The notes under the pieces were generated by a model, which was not told the DNA's origin, did not search any database, and was given only the letters and a program-made list of their open reading frames with translations. Positions 13,574 through 25,200 of a stretch of 64,000 bases of DNA are shown here, piece by piece. Positions within the stretch are counted from its first letter, which is position 1; each line of letters starts with the position of its first letter. Made by a program: the position numbers and the translations under genes. The stretch covers positions 1,860,001 through 1,924,000 of the forward strand of contig CANUEZ040000206.1 in assembly GCA_948099385.1 (NCBI GenBank), given 5' to 3'. The DNA is from Fasciola hepatica (taxonomy: Eukaryota > Platyhelminthes > Trematoda > Plagiorchiida > Fasciolidae).

Positions 13574-16568
13574 ATATAATATGATTGATCATGCAGCTTG
13601 AACGCTCAACTGAGCATTGAAATCCATGGAAGCACTGTACAGCTGTTTCATCCTCTAAGGGACTCGACTCATCAGCAGTGCACATCGACCGAGCAACCAC
13701 GGGCACTCCAACAACTGGTGAACCATTGTGAATCGAACAACTTAACAACACAAGGCTATCCGGGATGGCTATCAACGCTTTGTTCAATATCTACACTACA
13801 TCATATATAGCACACTTCCCAAACTCGCTTCAAATTTGAATGGTAACAACCAGCTTCGCGCACACCGATCGACTCCTATGATGGATGACTTCTCTGTAGG
13901 GGCCTAAGTACAACCAACGCATTCCCAAATGAACAACCTACACAGCTTCCTTACTATGCATGCAATTGATTAGTAGTACGAGATTAGATTAGATTAGATT
14001 AGATTACATTAGATTTGTATAATATGATTGATCATGCAGCTTGAACGCTCAACTGAGCATTGAAATCCATGGAAGCACTGTACAGCTGTTTCATTCTCTA
14101 AGGGACTCGACTCATCAGCCGTGCACATCGACCGAGCAACCACGGGCACTCCAACAACCGGTGAACCAATGTGAATCGAACAACTTAACAACACAAGGCT
14201 ATCCGGGATGGCTATCAACGCTTTGTTCAACATCTACACTACATCATATATAGCACACTTCCCAAACTCGCTTCAAATTTGAATGGTAAGAACCAGCTTC
14301 GCGCACACCGATCGACTCCTATGATGGATGACTTCTCTGTAGGGGCCTAAGTACAACCAACTAATTCCCAAATGAACAACCTACACAGCTTCCTTACTAT
14401 GCATGCAATTGATTAGTAGTACGAGATTAGATTAGATTAGATTAGATTTATATAATATGATTGATCATGCAGCTTGAACGCTCAACTGAGCATTGAAATC
14501 CATGGAAGCACTGTACAGCTGTTTCAACCTCTAAGGGACTCGACTCATCAGCAGTGCACATCGACCGAGCAACCACGGGCACTCCAACAACCGGTGAACC
14601 ATTGTGAATCGAACAACTTAACAAAACAATGCTATCCGGGATGGCTGTCAACGCTTTGTTCAACATCTACGCTACATGATATAGCACCCTTCCCAAACTC
14701 GCTTTAAATTTGAATGGTAAGAACCAGCTTCGCGCACACCGATCGACTCCTATGATGGATGACTTCTCTGTAGGGGCCTAAGTACAACCAACGCATTCCC
14801 AAATGAACAACCTACACAGCTTCCCTACTATGCATGCAATTGATTAGTAGTACGAGATTAGATTAGATTAGATTAGATTTGTATAACATGATTGATCATG
14901 CAGCTTGAACGCCCAATTCAGCATTGAAATCCTCGGAAGCACTGTACAGCTGTTTCATTCTCTAAGGGACTCGACTCATCAGCAGTGCACATCGACCGAG
15001 CAACCACGGGCACTCCAACAACCGGTGAACCAATGTGAATCGAACAACTTAACAACACAAGGCTATCCGCGATGGCTATCAACGCTTTGTTCAACATCTA
15101 CACTACATGATATAGCACCCTTCCCAAACTCGCTTCAAATTTGAATGGTAAGAACCAGCTTCGCGCACACCGATCGACTCCTATGATGGATGACTTCTCT
15201 GTAGGGGCCTAAGTACAACCAACGCATTCCCAAAAGAACAACCTACACAGCTTCCTTACTATGCATGCAATTGATTAGTAGTACGAGATTAGATTAGATT
15301 AGATTAGATTAGATTATATTTGTATAATATGATTGATCATGCAGCTTGAACGCTCAACTGAGCATTGAAATCCATGGAAGCACTGTACAGCTGTTTCATC
15401 CTCTAAGGGACTCGACTCATCAGCAGTGCACATCGACCGAGCCCCCACGAGCACTCCAACAACCGGTGAACCATTGTGAATCTAACAACTTAACAACACA
15501 AATCTATCCGGGATGGCTATCAACGCTTTGTTCAATATCTACACTACATCATATATAGCACACTTCCCAAACTCGCTTCAAATTTGAATGGTAACAACCA
15601 GCTTCGCGCACACCGATCGACTCCTATGATGGATGACTTCTCTGTAGGGGCCTAAGTACAACCAACGCATTCCCAAAAGAACAACCTACACAGCTTCCTT
15701 ACTATGCATGCAATTGATTAGTAGTACGAGATTAGATTAGATTAGATTAGATTAGATTTATATAATATGATTGATCATGCAGCTTGAACGCTCAACTGAG
15801 CATTGAAATCCATGGAAGCACTGTACAGCTGTTTCATTCTCTAAGGGACTCGACTCATCAGCCGTGCACATCGACCGAGCAACCACGGGCACTCCAACAA
15901 CCGGTGAACCAATGTGAATCGAACAACTTAACAACACAAGGCTATCCGGGATGGCTATCAACGCTTTGTTCAACATCTACACTACATCATATATAGCACA
16001 CTTCCCAAACTCGCTTCAAATTTGAATGGTAAGAACCAGCTTCGCGCACACCGATCGACTCCAATGATGGATGACTTCTCTGTAGGGGCCTAAGTACAAC
16101 CAACGCATTCACAAATGAAAAACCTACACAGCTTCCTTACTATGCATGCAATTGATTAGTAGTACGAGATTAGATTAGATTAGATTAGATTTGTATAATA
16201 TGATTGATCATGCAGCTTGAACGCTCAACTGAGCATTGAAATCCATGGAAGCACTGTACAGCTGTTTCATCCTCTAAGGGACTCGACTCATCAGCAGTGC
16301 ACATCGACCGAGCCCCCACGGGCACTCCAACAACCGGTGAACCATTGTGAATCGAACAACTTAACAAAACAATGCTATCCGGGATGGCTCTCAACGCTTT
16401 GTTCAACATCTACGCTACATGATATAGCACCCTTCCCAAACTCGCTTCAAATTTGAATGGTAAGAACCAGCTTCGCGCACACCGATCGACTCCTATGATG
16501 GATGACTTCTCTGTAGGGGCCTAAGTACAACCAACGCATTCCCAAATGAACAACCTACACAGCTTCCT

Positions 16569-17001
16569 TACTATGCATGCAATTGATTAGTAGTACGAGA
16601 TTAGATTAGATTAGATTAGATTTGTATAATATGATTGATCATGCAGCTTGAACGCTCAACTGAGCATTGAAATCCATGGAAGCACTGTACAGCTGTTTCA
16701 TCCTCTAAGGGACTCGACTCATCAGCAGTGCACATCGACCGAGCAACCACGGGCACTCCAACAACCGGTGAACCATTGTGAATCGAACAACTTAACAACA
16801 CAAGGCTATCCGGGATGGCTATCAACGCTTTGTTCAACATCTACACTACATCATATATAGCACACTTCCCAAACTCGCTTCAAATTTGAATGGTAACAAC
16901 CAGCTTCGCGCACACCGATCGACTCCTATGATGGATGACTTCTCTGTAGGGGCCTAAGTACAACCAACGCATTCCCAAATGAACAACCTACACAGCTTCC
17001 T
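16569..17001. repeat. Representative 433-bp satellite monomer (anatomy reference)
   Basis: A good reference unit because its sequence matches the majority state at most positions. Offsets within it: palindromes TGCATGCA and CAATTG in the first 20 bases; GATTA x4 plus GATTT at 31-55; TGATCA at 68-73; CCATGG at 106-111; a GTACA pentamer at 119-123, overlapping ACAGCTGT at 121-128; variable site GAGCAACC near 173; ACCGGT at 196-201; TATA-like CATCATATATAG at 283-292; CGATCG at 348-353; a second GTACA at 390-394. The two GTACA copies are the endpoints used by the deletion seen in the short units elsewhere. About 16 CpG dinucleotides are present per unit. The many six-base palindromes mean one enzyme cutting once per unit should give a regular ~433-bp ladder. 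Confidence 0.93.
16616..16840 (-). other. Recurring 74-codon minus-strand reading frame (representative; probably not coding)
   Basis: In most units an ATG frame opens on the minus strand inside the right half and closes at a TAA in the pentanucleotide block. This representative starts MLNKALIAIPDSLVLLSCS and ends in CMINHIIQI. It has no domain I recognise and no clear signal peptide or membrane segment. An overlapping plus-strand frame opens only from TTG. Evidence against coding: the common substitutions are amino-acid changing and often radical, for example Ile/Arg at residue 7 and Asn/Ile at about residue 22. In-frame stops occur near 14919, 15483, 55711 and 57442. One-base indels shift the frame near 35044, 36345, 39745, 41030 and 51895. 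It most likely persists because the units are young and homogenised. Confidence 0.35.
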
Positions 17002-18738
17002 TACTATGCATGCAATTGATTAGTAGTACGAGATTAGATTAGATTAGATTAGATTAGATTTGTATAATATGATAGATCATGCAGCTTGAACGCTCAACTG
17101 AGCATTGAAATCCATGGAAGCACTGTACAGCTGTTTCATCCTCTAAGGGACTCGACTCATCAGCAGTGCACATCGACCGAGCCCCCACGGGCAATCCAAC
17201 AACCGGTGAACCATTGTGAATCGAACAACTTAACAACACAAGGCTATCCGGGATGGCTCTCAACGCTTTGTTCAACATCTACACTACATCATATATAGCA
17301 CACTTCCCAAACTCGCTTCAAATTTGAATGGTAACAACCAGCTTCGCGCACACCGATCGACTCCTATGATGGATGACTTCTCTGTAGGGGCCTAAGAACA
17401 ACCAACGCATTCCCAAATGAACAACCTACACAGCTTCTTTACTGTGCATGCAATTGATTAGTAGTACGAGATTAGATTAGATTAGATTAGATTTGTATAA
17501 TATGATTGATCATGCAGCTTGAACGCTCAACTGAGCATTGAAATCCATGGAAGCACTGTACAGCTGTTTCATCCTCTAAGGGACTCGACTCATCAGCAGT
17601 GCACATCGACCGAGCCCCCACGAGCACTCGAACAACCGGTGAAACATTGTGAATCGAACCACTCAACAACACAAGGCTATCCGGGATGGCTATCAACGCT
17701 TTGTTCAACATCTACACTACATCATATATAGCACACTTCCCAAACTCGCTTCAAATTTGAATGGTAAGAACCAGCTTCGCGCACACCGATCGACTCCTAT
17801 GATGGATGACTTCTCTGTAGGGGCCTAAGTACAACCAACGCATTCCCAAATGAACAACCCACACAGCTTCCTTACTATGCATGCACTTGATTAGTAGTAC
17901 GAGATTAGATTAGATTAGATTAGATTCGTATAACATGATTGATCATGCAGCTTGAACGCTCAACTGAGCATTGAAATCCATGGAAGCACCTTACACCTGT
18001 TTCATTCACTAAGGGACTCGACTCATCAGCAGTGCACATCGACCGAGCAACCACGGGCACTCCAACAACCGGTGAACCAATGTGAATCGAACAACTTAAC
18101 AACACAAGGCTATCCGGGATGGCTATCAACGCTTTGTTCAACATCTACACTACATCATATATAGCACACTTCCCAAACTCGCTTCAAATTTGAATGGTAA
18201 GAACCAGCTTCGCGCACACCGATCGACTCCTATGATGGATGACTTCTCTGAAGGGGCCTAAGTACAACAAACGCATTCCCAATAGAACAACCTACACAGC
18301 TTCCTTACTATGCATGCAATTGATTAGTAGTACGAGATTAGATTAGATTAGATTAGATTTGTATAATATGATTGATCATGCAGCTTGAACGCTCAACTGA
18401 GCATTGAAATCCATGGAAGCACTGTACAGCTGTTTCATCCTCTAAGGGACTCGACTCATCAGCAGTGCACATCGACCGAGCAACCACGGGCACTCCAACA
18501 ACCGGTGAACCATTGTGAATCGAACAACCTAACAAAACAAGGCTATCCGGGATGGCTATCAACGCTTTGTTCAACATCTACACTACATCATATATAGCAC
18601 CCTTCCCAAACTGGCTTCAAATTTGAATGATAAGAACCAGCTTCGCGCACACCGATCGACTCCTATGATGGATGACTTCTCTGTAGGGGCCTAAGTACAA
18701 CCAACGCATTCCCAAATGAACAACCTACACAGCTTCCT

Positions 18739-18900
18739 TACTATGCATGCAATTGATTAGTAGTACGAGATTAGATTAGATTAGATTAGATTTGTATAAT
18801 ATGATTGATCATGCAGCTTGAACGCTCAACTGAGCATTGAAATCCATGGAAGCACTGTACAACCAACGCATTCACAAATGAACAACCCACACAGCTTCCT
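18739..18900. repeat. Deleted satellite unit (162 bp), microhomology junction
   Basis: The unit runs normally through CCATGGAAGCACTGTACA and then continues as ACCAACGCATTCAC, which belongs to the right end of a unit. The junction is the pentamer GTACA at 18857-18861, which in a full unit occurs at offsets 119-123 and 390-394. The missing piece is 271 bp, and 433 minus 271 gives exactly the 162 bp seen. This is the signature of a deletion between 5-bp direct repeats. Confidence 0.96.
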
Positions 18901-20197
18901 TACTATGCATGCAATTGATTAGTAGTACGAGATTAGATTAGATTAGATTAGATTTGTATAATGTGATTGATCATGCAGCTTGAACGCTCAACTGAGCATT
19001 GAAGTCCATGGAGGCACTGTACAGCTGTTTCATCCTCTAAGGGACTCGACTCATCAGCAGTGCACACCGACCAAGCCCCCACGAGCACTCCAACAACCGG
19101 TGAACCAATGTGAATCGAACAACTTAACAACACAAGGCTATCCGGGATGGCTATCAACGCTTTGTTCAACATCTACACTACATCATATATAGCACACTTC
19201 CCAAACTCGCTTCAAATTTGAATGGTAAGAACCAGCTTCGCGCACACCGATCGACTCCTATGATGGATGACTTCTCTGAAGGGGCCTAAGTACAACCAAC
19301 GCATTCCCAAATGAACAACCTACACAGCTTCCTTACTATGCATGCAATTGATTAGTAGTACGAGATTAGATTAGATTATATAAGAATTGTATAATATGAT
19401 TGATCATGCAGCTTGAACGCTCAACTGAGCATTGAAATCCATGGAAGCACTGTACAGCTGTTTCATCCTCTAAGGGACTCGACTCATCAGCAGTGCACAC
19501 CGACCGAGCAACCACGGGCACTCCAACAACCGGTGAACCATTGTGAATCGAACAACTTAACAAAACAAGGCTATCCGGGATGGCTATCAACGCTTTGTTC
19601 AACATCTACACTACATCATATATAGCACCCTTCCCAAACTGGCTTCAAATTTGAATGATAAGAACCAGCTTCGCGCACACCGATCGACTCCTATGATGGA
19701 TGACTTCTATGAAGGGGCCTAAGTACAACCAACGCATTCCCAAATGAACAACCTACACAGCTTCCTTACTATGCATGCAATTGATTAGTAGTACGAGATT
19801 AGATTAGATTATATAAGATTAGTATAATATGATTGATCATGCAGCTTGAACGCTCAACTGAGCATTGAAATCCATGGAAGCACTGTACAGCTGTTTCATC
19901 CTCTAAGGGACTCGACTCATCAGCAGTGCACACCGACCGAGCAACCACGGGCACTCCAACAACCGGTGAACCATTGTGAATCGAACAACTTAACAAAACA
20001 AGGCTATCCGGGATGGCTCTCAACGCTTTGTTCAACATCTACACTACATGATATAGCACCCTTCCCAAACTGGCTTCAAATTTGAATGATAAGAACCAGC
20101 TTCGCGCACACCGATCGACTCCTATGATGGATGACTTCTCTGTAGGGGCCTAAGTACAACCAACGCATTCCCAAATGAACAACCTACACAGCTTCCT

Positions 20198-20360
20198 TAC
20201 TATGCATGCAATTGATTAGTAGTACGAGATTAGATTAGATTAGATTAGATTTGTATAATATGATTGATCATGCAGCTTGAACGCTCAACTGAGCATTGAA
20301 ATCCAAGGAAGCACTGTACAACCAACGCATTCACAAAATGAACAACCCACACAGCTTCCT
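20198..20360. repeat. Deleted satellite unit (163 bp), second copy
   Basis: Same GTACA junction (20316-20320) as the short units at 18739 and 22087. It differs by CCAAGG instead of CCATGG and by one added A (CACAAAATG). The shared junction, the shared CATTCAC and the AACCCAC tail suggest one deletion event that was then spread by duplication, rather than three independent events. Confidence 0.96.
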
Positions 20361-22086
20361 TACTATGCATGCAATTGATTAGTAGTACGAGATTAGATTA
20401 GATTAGATTAGATTTGTATAACATGATTGATCATGCAGCTTGAACGCTCAACTGAGCATTGAAATCCATGGAAGCACTGTACAGCTGTTTCATCCTCTAA
20501 GGGACTCGACTCATCAGCAGTGCACACCGACCGAGCAACCACGGGCACTCCAACAACCGGTGAACCATTGTGAATCGAACAACTTAACAACACAAGGCTA
20601 TCCGGGATGGCTATCAACGCTTTGTTCAACATCTACACTACATGATATAGAACCCTTCCCAAACTCGCTTCAAATTTGAATGGTAAGAACCAGCTTCGCG
20701 CACACCGATCGACTCCTATGATGGATGACTTCTCTGAAGGGGCCTAAGTACAACCAACGCATTCCCAAATGAACAACCTACACAGCTTCCTTACTATGCA
20801 TGCAATTGATTAGTAGTACGAGATTAGATTAGATTATATAAGATTTGTATAATATGATTGATCATGCAGCTTGAACGCTCAACTGAGCATTGAAATCCAT
20901 GGAAGCACTGTACAGCTGTTTCATCCTCTAAGGGACTCGACTCATCAGCAGTGCACACCGACCGAGCAACCACGGGCACTCCAACAACCGGTGAACCATT
21001 GTGAATCGAACAACTTAACAAAACAAGGCTATCCGGGATGGCTATCAACGCTTTGTTCAACATCTACACTACATGATATAGCACCCTTCCCAAACTGGCT
21101 TCAAATTTGAATGATAAGAACCAGCTTCGCGCACACCGATCGACTCCTATGATGGATGACTTCTCTGTAGGGGCCTAAGTACAACCAACGCATTCCCAAA
21201 TGAACAACCTACACAGCTTCCTTACTATGCATGCAATTGATTAGTAGTACGAGATTAGATTAGATTAGATTAGATTTGTATAACATGATTGATCATGCAG
21301 CTTGAACGCTCAACTGAGCATTGAAATCCATGGAAGCACTGTACAGCTGTTTCATCCTCTAAGGGACTCGACTCATCAGCAGTGCACACCGACCGAGCAA
21401 CCACGGGCACTCCAACAACCGGTGAACCATTGTGAATCGAACAACTTAACAACACAAGGCTATCCGGGATGGCTATCAACGCTTTGTTCAACATCTACAC
21501 TACATGATATAGAACCCTTCCCAAACTCGCTTCAAATTTGAATGGTAAGAACCAGCTTCGCGCACACCGATCGACTCCTATGATGGATGACTTCTCTGAA
21601 GGGGCCTAAGTACAACCAACGCATTCCCAAATGAACAACCTACACAGCTTCCTTACTATGCATGCAATTGATTAGTAGTACGAGATTAGATTAGATTATA
21701 TAAGATTTGTATAATATGATTGATCATGCAGCTTGAACGCTCAACTGAGCATTGAAATCCATGGAAGCACTGTACAGCTGTTTCATCCTCTAAGGGACTC
21801 GACTCATCAGCAGTGCACACCGACCGAGCAACCACGGGCACTCCAACAACCGGTGAACCATTGTGAATCGAACAACTTAACAAAACAAGGCTATCCGGGA
21901 TGGCTATCAACGCTTTGTTCAACATCTACACTACATCATACAAAGCACCCTTCCCAAACTGGCTTCAAATTTGAATGATAAGAACCAGCTTCGCGCACAC
22001 CGATCGACTCCTATGATGGATGACTTCTCTGTAGGGGCCTAAGTACAACCAACGCATTCCCAAATGAACAACCTACACAGCTTCCT
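20361..22086. repeat. Two-unit higher-order repeat, 862 bp, two tandem copies
   Basis: The pair 20361 and 20792 is followed by the near-identical pair 21223 and 21654. The first member has GTATAACATG, GATATAGAACCC and TCTGAAGGGG. The second has GATTATATAAG, AACAAAACAAGG and GAATGATAAG. The main difference is that the last unit has CATCATACAAAGC where the earlier one has CATGATATAGC. A further unit with GATATAGAACCC lies at 22688. Confidence 0.92.
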
Positions 22087-22249
22087 TACTAAGCATGCAA
22101 TTGATTAGTAGTACGAGATTAGATTAGATTAGATTAGATTTGTATAATATGATTGATCATGCAGCTTGAACGCTCAACTGAGCATTGAAATCCATGGAAG
22201 CACTGTACAACCAACGCATTCACAAAATGTACAACCCACACAGCTTCCT
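22087..22249. repeat. Deleted satellite unit (163 bp), third copy
   Basis: Same GTACA junction at 22205-22209. It shares the extra A of the 20198 copy (CACAAAATG) and adds its own change (ATGTACAACCC). Its left edge reads ACTAAGCATGC. It is followed at 22250 by a unit with GCCCCCACGAGC and CCAATGTGAATC, resembling the unit that follows the first short copy (18901). A larger segment including the short unit was therefore probably copied. Confidence 0.95.
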
Positions 22250-25200
22250 TACTATGCATGCAATTGATTAGTAGTACGAGATTAGATTAGATTAGATTAG
22301 ATTAGATTTGTATAATATGATTGATCATGCAGCTTGAACGCTCAACTGAGCATTGAAATCCATGGAAGCACTGTACAGCTGTTTCATCCTCTACGGGACT
22401 CGACTCATCAGCAGTGCACATCGACCGAGCCCCCACGAGCACTCCAACAACCGGTGAACCAATGTGAATCGCACAACTTAACAACACAAGGCTATCCGGG
22501 ATGGCTATCAACGCTTTGTTCAACATCTACACTACATCATATATAGCACACTTCCCAAACTCGCTTCAAATTTGAATGGTAAGAACCAGCTTCGCGCACA
22601 CCGATCGAATCCTATGATGGATGACTTCTCTGTAGGGGCCTAAGTACAACCAACGCATTCCCAAATGAACAACCTACACAGCTTCCTTACTATGCATGCA
22701 ATTGATTAGTAGTACGAGATTAGATTAGATCAGATTAGATTTGTATAATATGACTGATCATGCAGCTTGAACGCTCAACTGAGCATTGAAATCCATGGAA
22801 GCACTGTACAGCTGTTTCATCCTCTAAGGGACTCGACTCATCAGCAGTGCACACCGACCGAGCAACCACGGGCACTCCAACAACCGGTGAACCATTGTGA
22901 ATCGAACAACTTAACAACACAAGGCTATCCGGGATGGCTATCAACGCTTTGTTCAACATCTACACTACATGATATAGAACCCTTCCCAAACTCGCTTCAA
23001 ATTTGAATGGTAAGAACCAGCTTCGCGCACACCGATCGACTCCTATGATGGATGACTTCTCTGTAGGGGCCTAAGTACAACCAACGCATTCCCAAATGAA
23101 CAACCTACACAGCTTCCTTACTATGCATGCAATTGATTAGTAGTACGAGATTAGATTAGATTAGATTAGATTTGTATAATATGATTGATCATGCAGCTTG
23201 AACGCTCAACTGAGCATTGAAATCCATGGAAGCACTGTACAGCTGTTTCATCCTCTACGGGACTCGACTCATCAGCAGTGCACACCGACCGAGCAACCAC
23301 GGGCACTCCAACAACCGGTGAACCATTGTGAATCGAACAACCTAACAAAACAAGGCTATCCGGGATGGCTATCAACGCTTTGTTCAACATATACACTACA
23401 TCATATATAGCACACTTCCAAAACTCGCTTCAAAATTGAATGGTAACAACCAGCTTCGCGCACACCGATCGACTCCTATGATGGATGACTTCTCTGTAGG
23501 GGCCTAAGTACAACCAACGCATTCCCAAATGAACAACCTACACAGCTTCCTTACTATGCATGCAATTGATTGGTAGTACGAGATTAGTTTAGATTAGATT
23601 AGATTAGATTAGTTTTGTATAATATGATTGATCATGCAGCTTGAACGCTCAACTGAGCATTGAAATCCATGGAAGCACTGTACAGCTGTTTCATCCTCTA
23701 AGGGACTCGACTCATCAGCAGTGCACATCGACCGAGCCCCCACGGGCACTCCAACAACTGGTGAAACATTGTGAATCGAACAACTTAACAAAACAAGGCT
23801 ATCCGGGATGGCTCTCAACGCTTTGTTCAACATCTACACTACATCATATATAGCACCCTTCCCAAACTGGCTTCAAATTTGAATGGTAAGAACCAGCTTC
23901 GCGCACACCGATCGACTCCTATGATGGATGACTTCTCTGTAGGGGCCTCAGTACAACCAACGCATTCCCAAATGAACAACCTACACAGCTTCCTTACTAT
24001 GCATGCAATTGATTAGTAGTACGAGATTAGATTAGATTAGATTAGATTTGTATAATATGATTGATCATGCAGCTTGAACGCTCAACTGAGCATTGAAATC
24101 CATGGAAGCACTGTACAGCTGTTTCATCCTCTAAGGGACTCGACTCATCAGCAGTGCACATCGACCGAGCCCCCACGGGCACTCCAACAACCGGTGAACC
24201 ATTGTGAATCGAACAATTTAACAACACAAGGCTATCCGGGATGGCTATCAACGCTTTGTTCAACATCTACACTACATGATATAGCACCCTTCCCAAACTG
24301 GATTAAAATTTGAATGGTAAGAACCAGCTTCGCGCACACCGATCGACTCCTATGATGGATGACTTCTCTGTAGGGGCCTAAGTACAACCAACGCATTCCC
24401 AAATGAACAACCTACACAGCTTCCTTACTATGCATGCAATTGATTAGTAGTACGAGATTAGATTAGATTAGATTAGATTTGTATAATATGATTGATCATG
24501 CAGCTTGAACGCTCAACTGAGCATTGAAATCCATGGAAGCACTGTACAGCTGTTTCATCCTCTACGGGACTCGACTCATCAGCAGTGCACATCGACCGAG
24601 CAACCACGGGCACTCCAACAACCGATGAACCATTGTGAATCGAACAACTTAACAACACAAGGCTATCCGGGATGGCTATCAACGCCCTCGTTCAACATCT
24701 ACACTACATCATATATAGCACACATCCCAAACTCGCTTCAAATTTGAATGGTAAGAACCAGCTTCGCGCACACCGATCGACTCCTATGATGGATGACTTC
24801 TCTGTAGGGGCCTAAGTACAACCAACGCATTCCCAAATGAAAAACCTACACAGCTTCCTTACTATGCATGCAATTGATTAGTAGTACGAGATTAGATTAG
24901 ATTAGATTAGATTTGTATAACATGATTGATCATGCAGCTTGAACGCTCAACTGAGCATTGAAATCCATGGAAGCACTGTACAGCTGTTTCATCCTCTAAG
25001 GGACTCGACTCATCAGCAGTGCACATCGACCGAGCCCGCACGGGCATTCCAACAACCGGTGAACCATTGTGAATCGAACAACTTAACAACACAAGGCTAT
25101 CCGGGATGGCTATCAACGCTTTGTTCAACATCTACAATATTTCATATAAAGCACCCTTCCCAAACTCGCTTCAAATTTGAATGGCAACAACCAGCTTCGC

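Larger units (their letters stand above)
13068..18738. repeat. Sub-array 3: units 31-43, dispersed A/B/C-type monomers
   Basis: Unit starts: 13068, 13499, 13952, 14395, 14826, 15257, 15700, 16138, 16569, 17002, 17440, 17873, 18306. A, B and C types recur at 13952, 14395 and 14826. A and B-like types recur at 15700 and 16138, and the C type is not seen further right. The unit at 13499 (453 bp) holds the longest pentanucleotide block in the window. The unit at 14826 carries GCCCAATTCAGC and the one at 15257 GAATCTAACAAC; both changes put stops in the recurring minus-strand reading frame. From about 17 kb the monomers shift toward the majority type of the rest of the window. Confidence 0.92.
18739..22249. 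repeat. Sub-array 4: units 44-53, zone of deleted monomers and dimer repeat
   Basis: Unit starts: 18739 (short), 18901, 19334, 19767, 20198 (short), 20361, 20792, 21223, 21654, 22087 (short). Markers that concentrate here are CAGTGCACACCGACC in place of CAGTGCACATCGACC, TTGAATGATAAGAACC in place of TTGAATGGTAAGAACC, GATTATATAAG inside the pentanucleotide block (19334, 19767, 20792, 21654) and TCTGAAGGGG in place of TCTGTAGGGG. Each short unit follows a unit that carries GAATGATAAG. Confidence 0.92.

Noticed and set aside
16782..16800. CENP-B box-like motif on the minus strand (GTTCGATTCACAATGG)
   Set aside because: It matches TTCG and the central A, but has ATGG where the core needs CGGG (7 of 9 core bases). 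That is chance level in a 433-bp unit.
18739..18900. Insertion of a foreign short element
   Set aside because: All of the short unit aligns to the normal unit; it is explained by a 271-bp internal deletion at GTACA.
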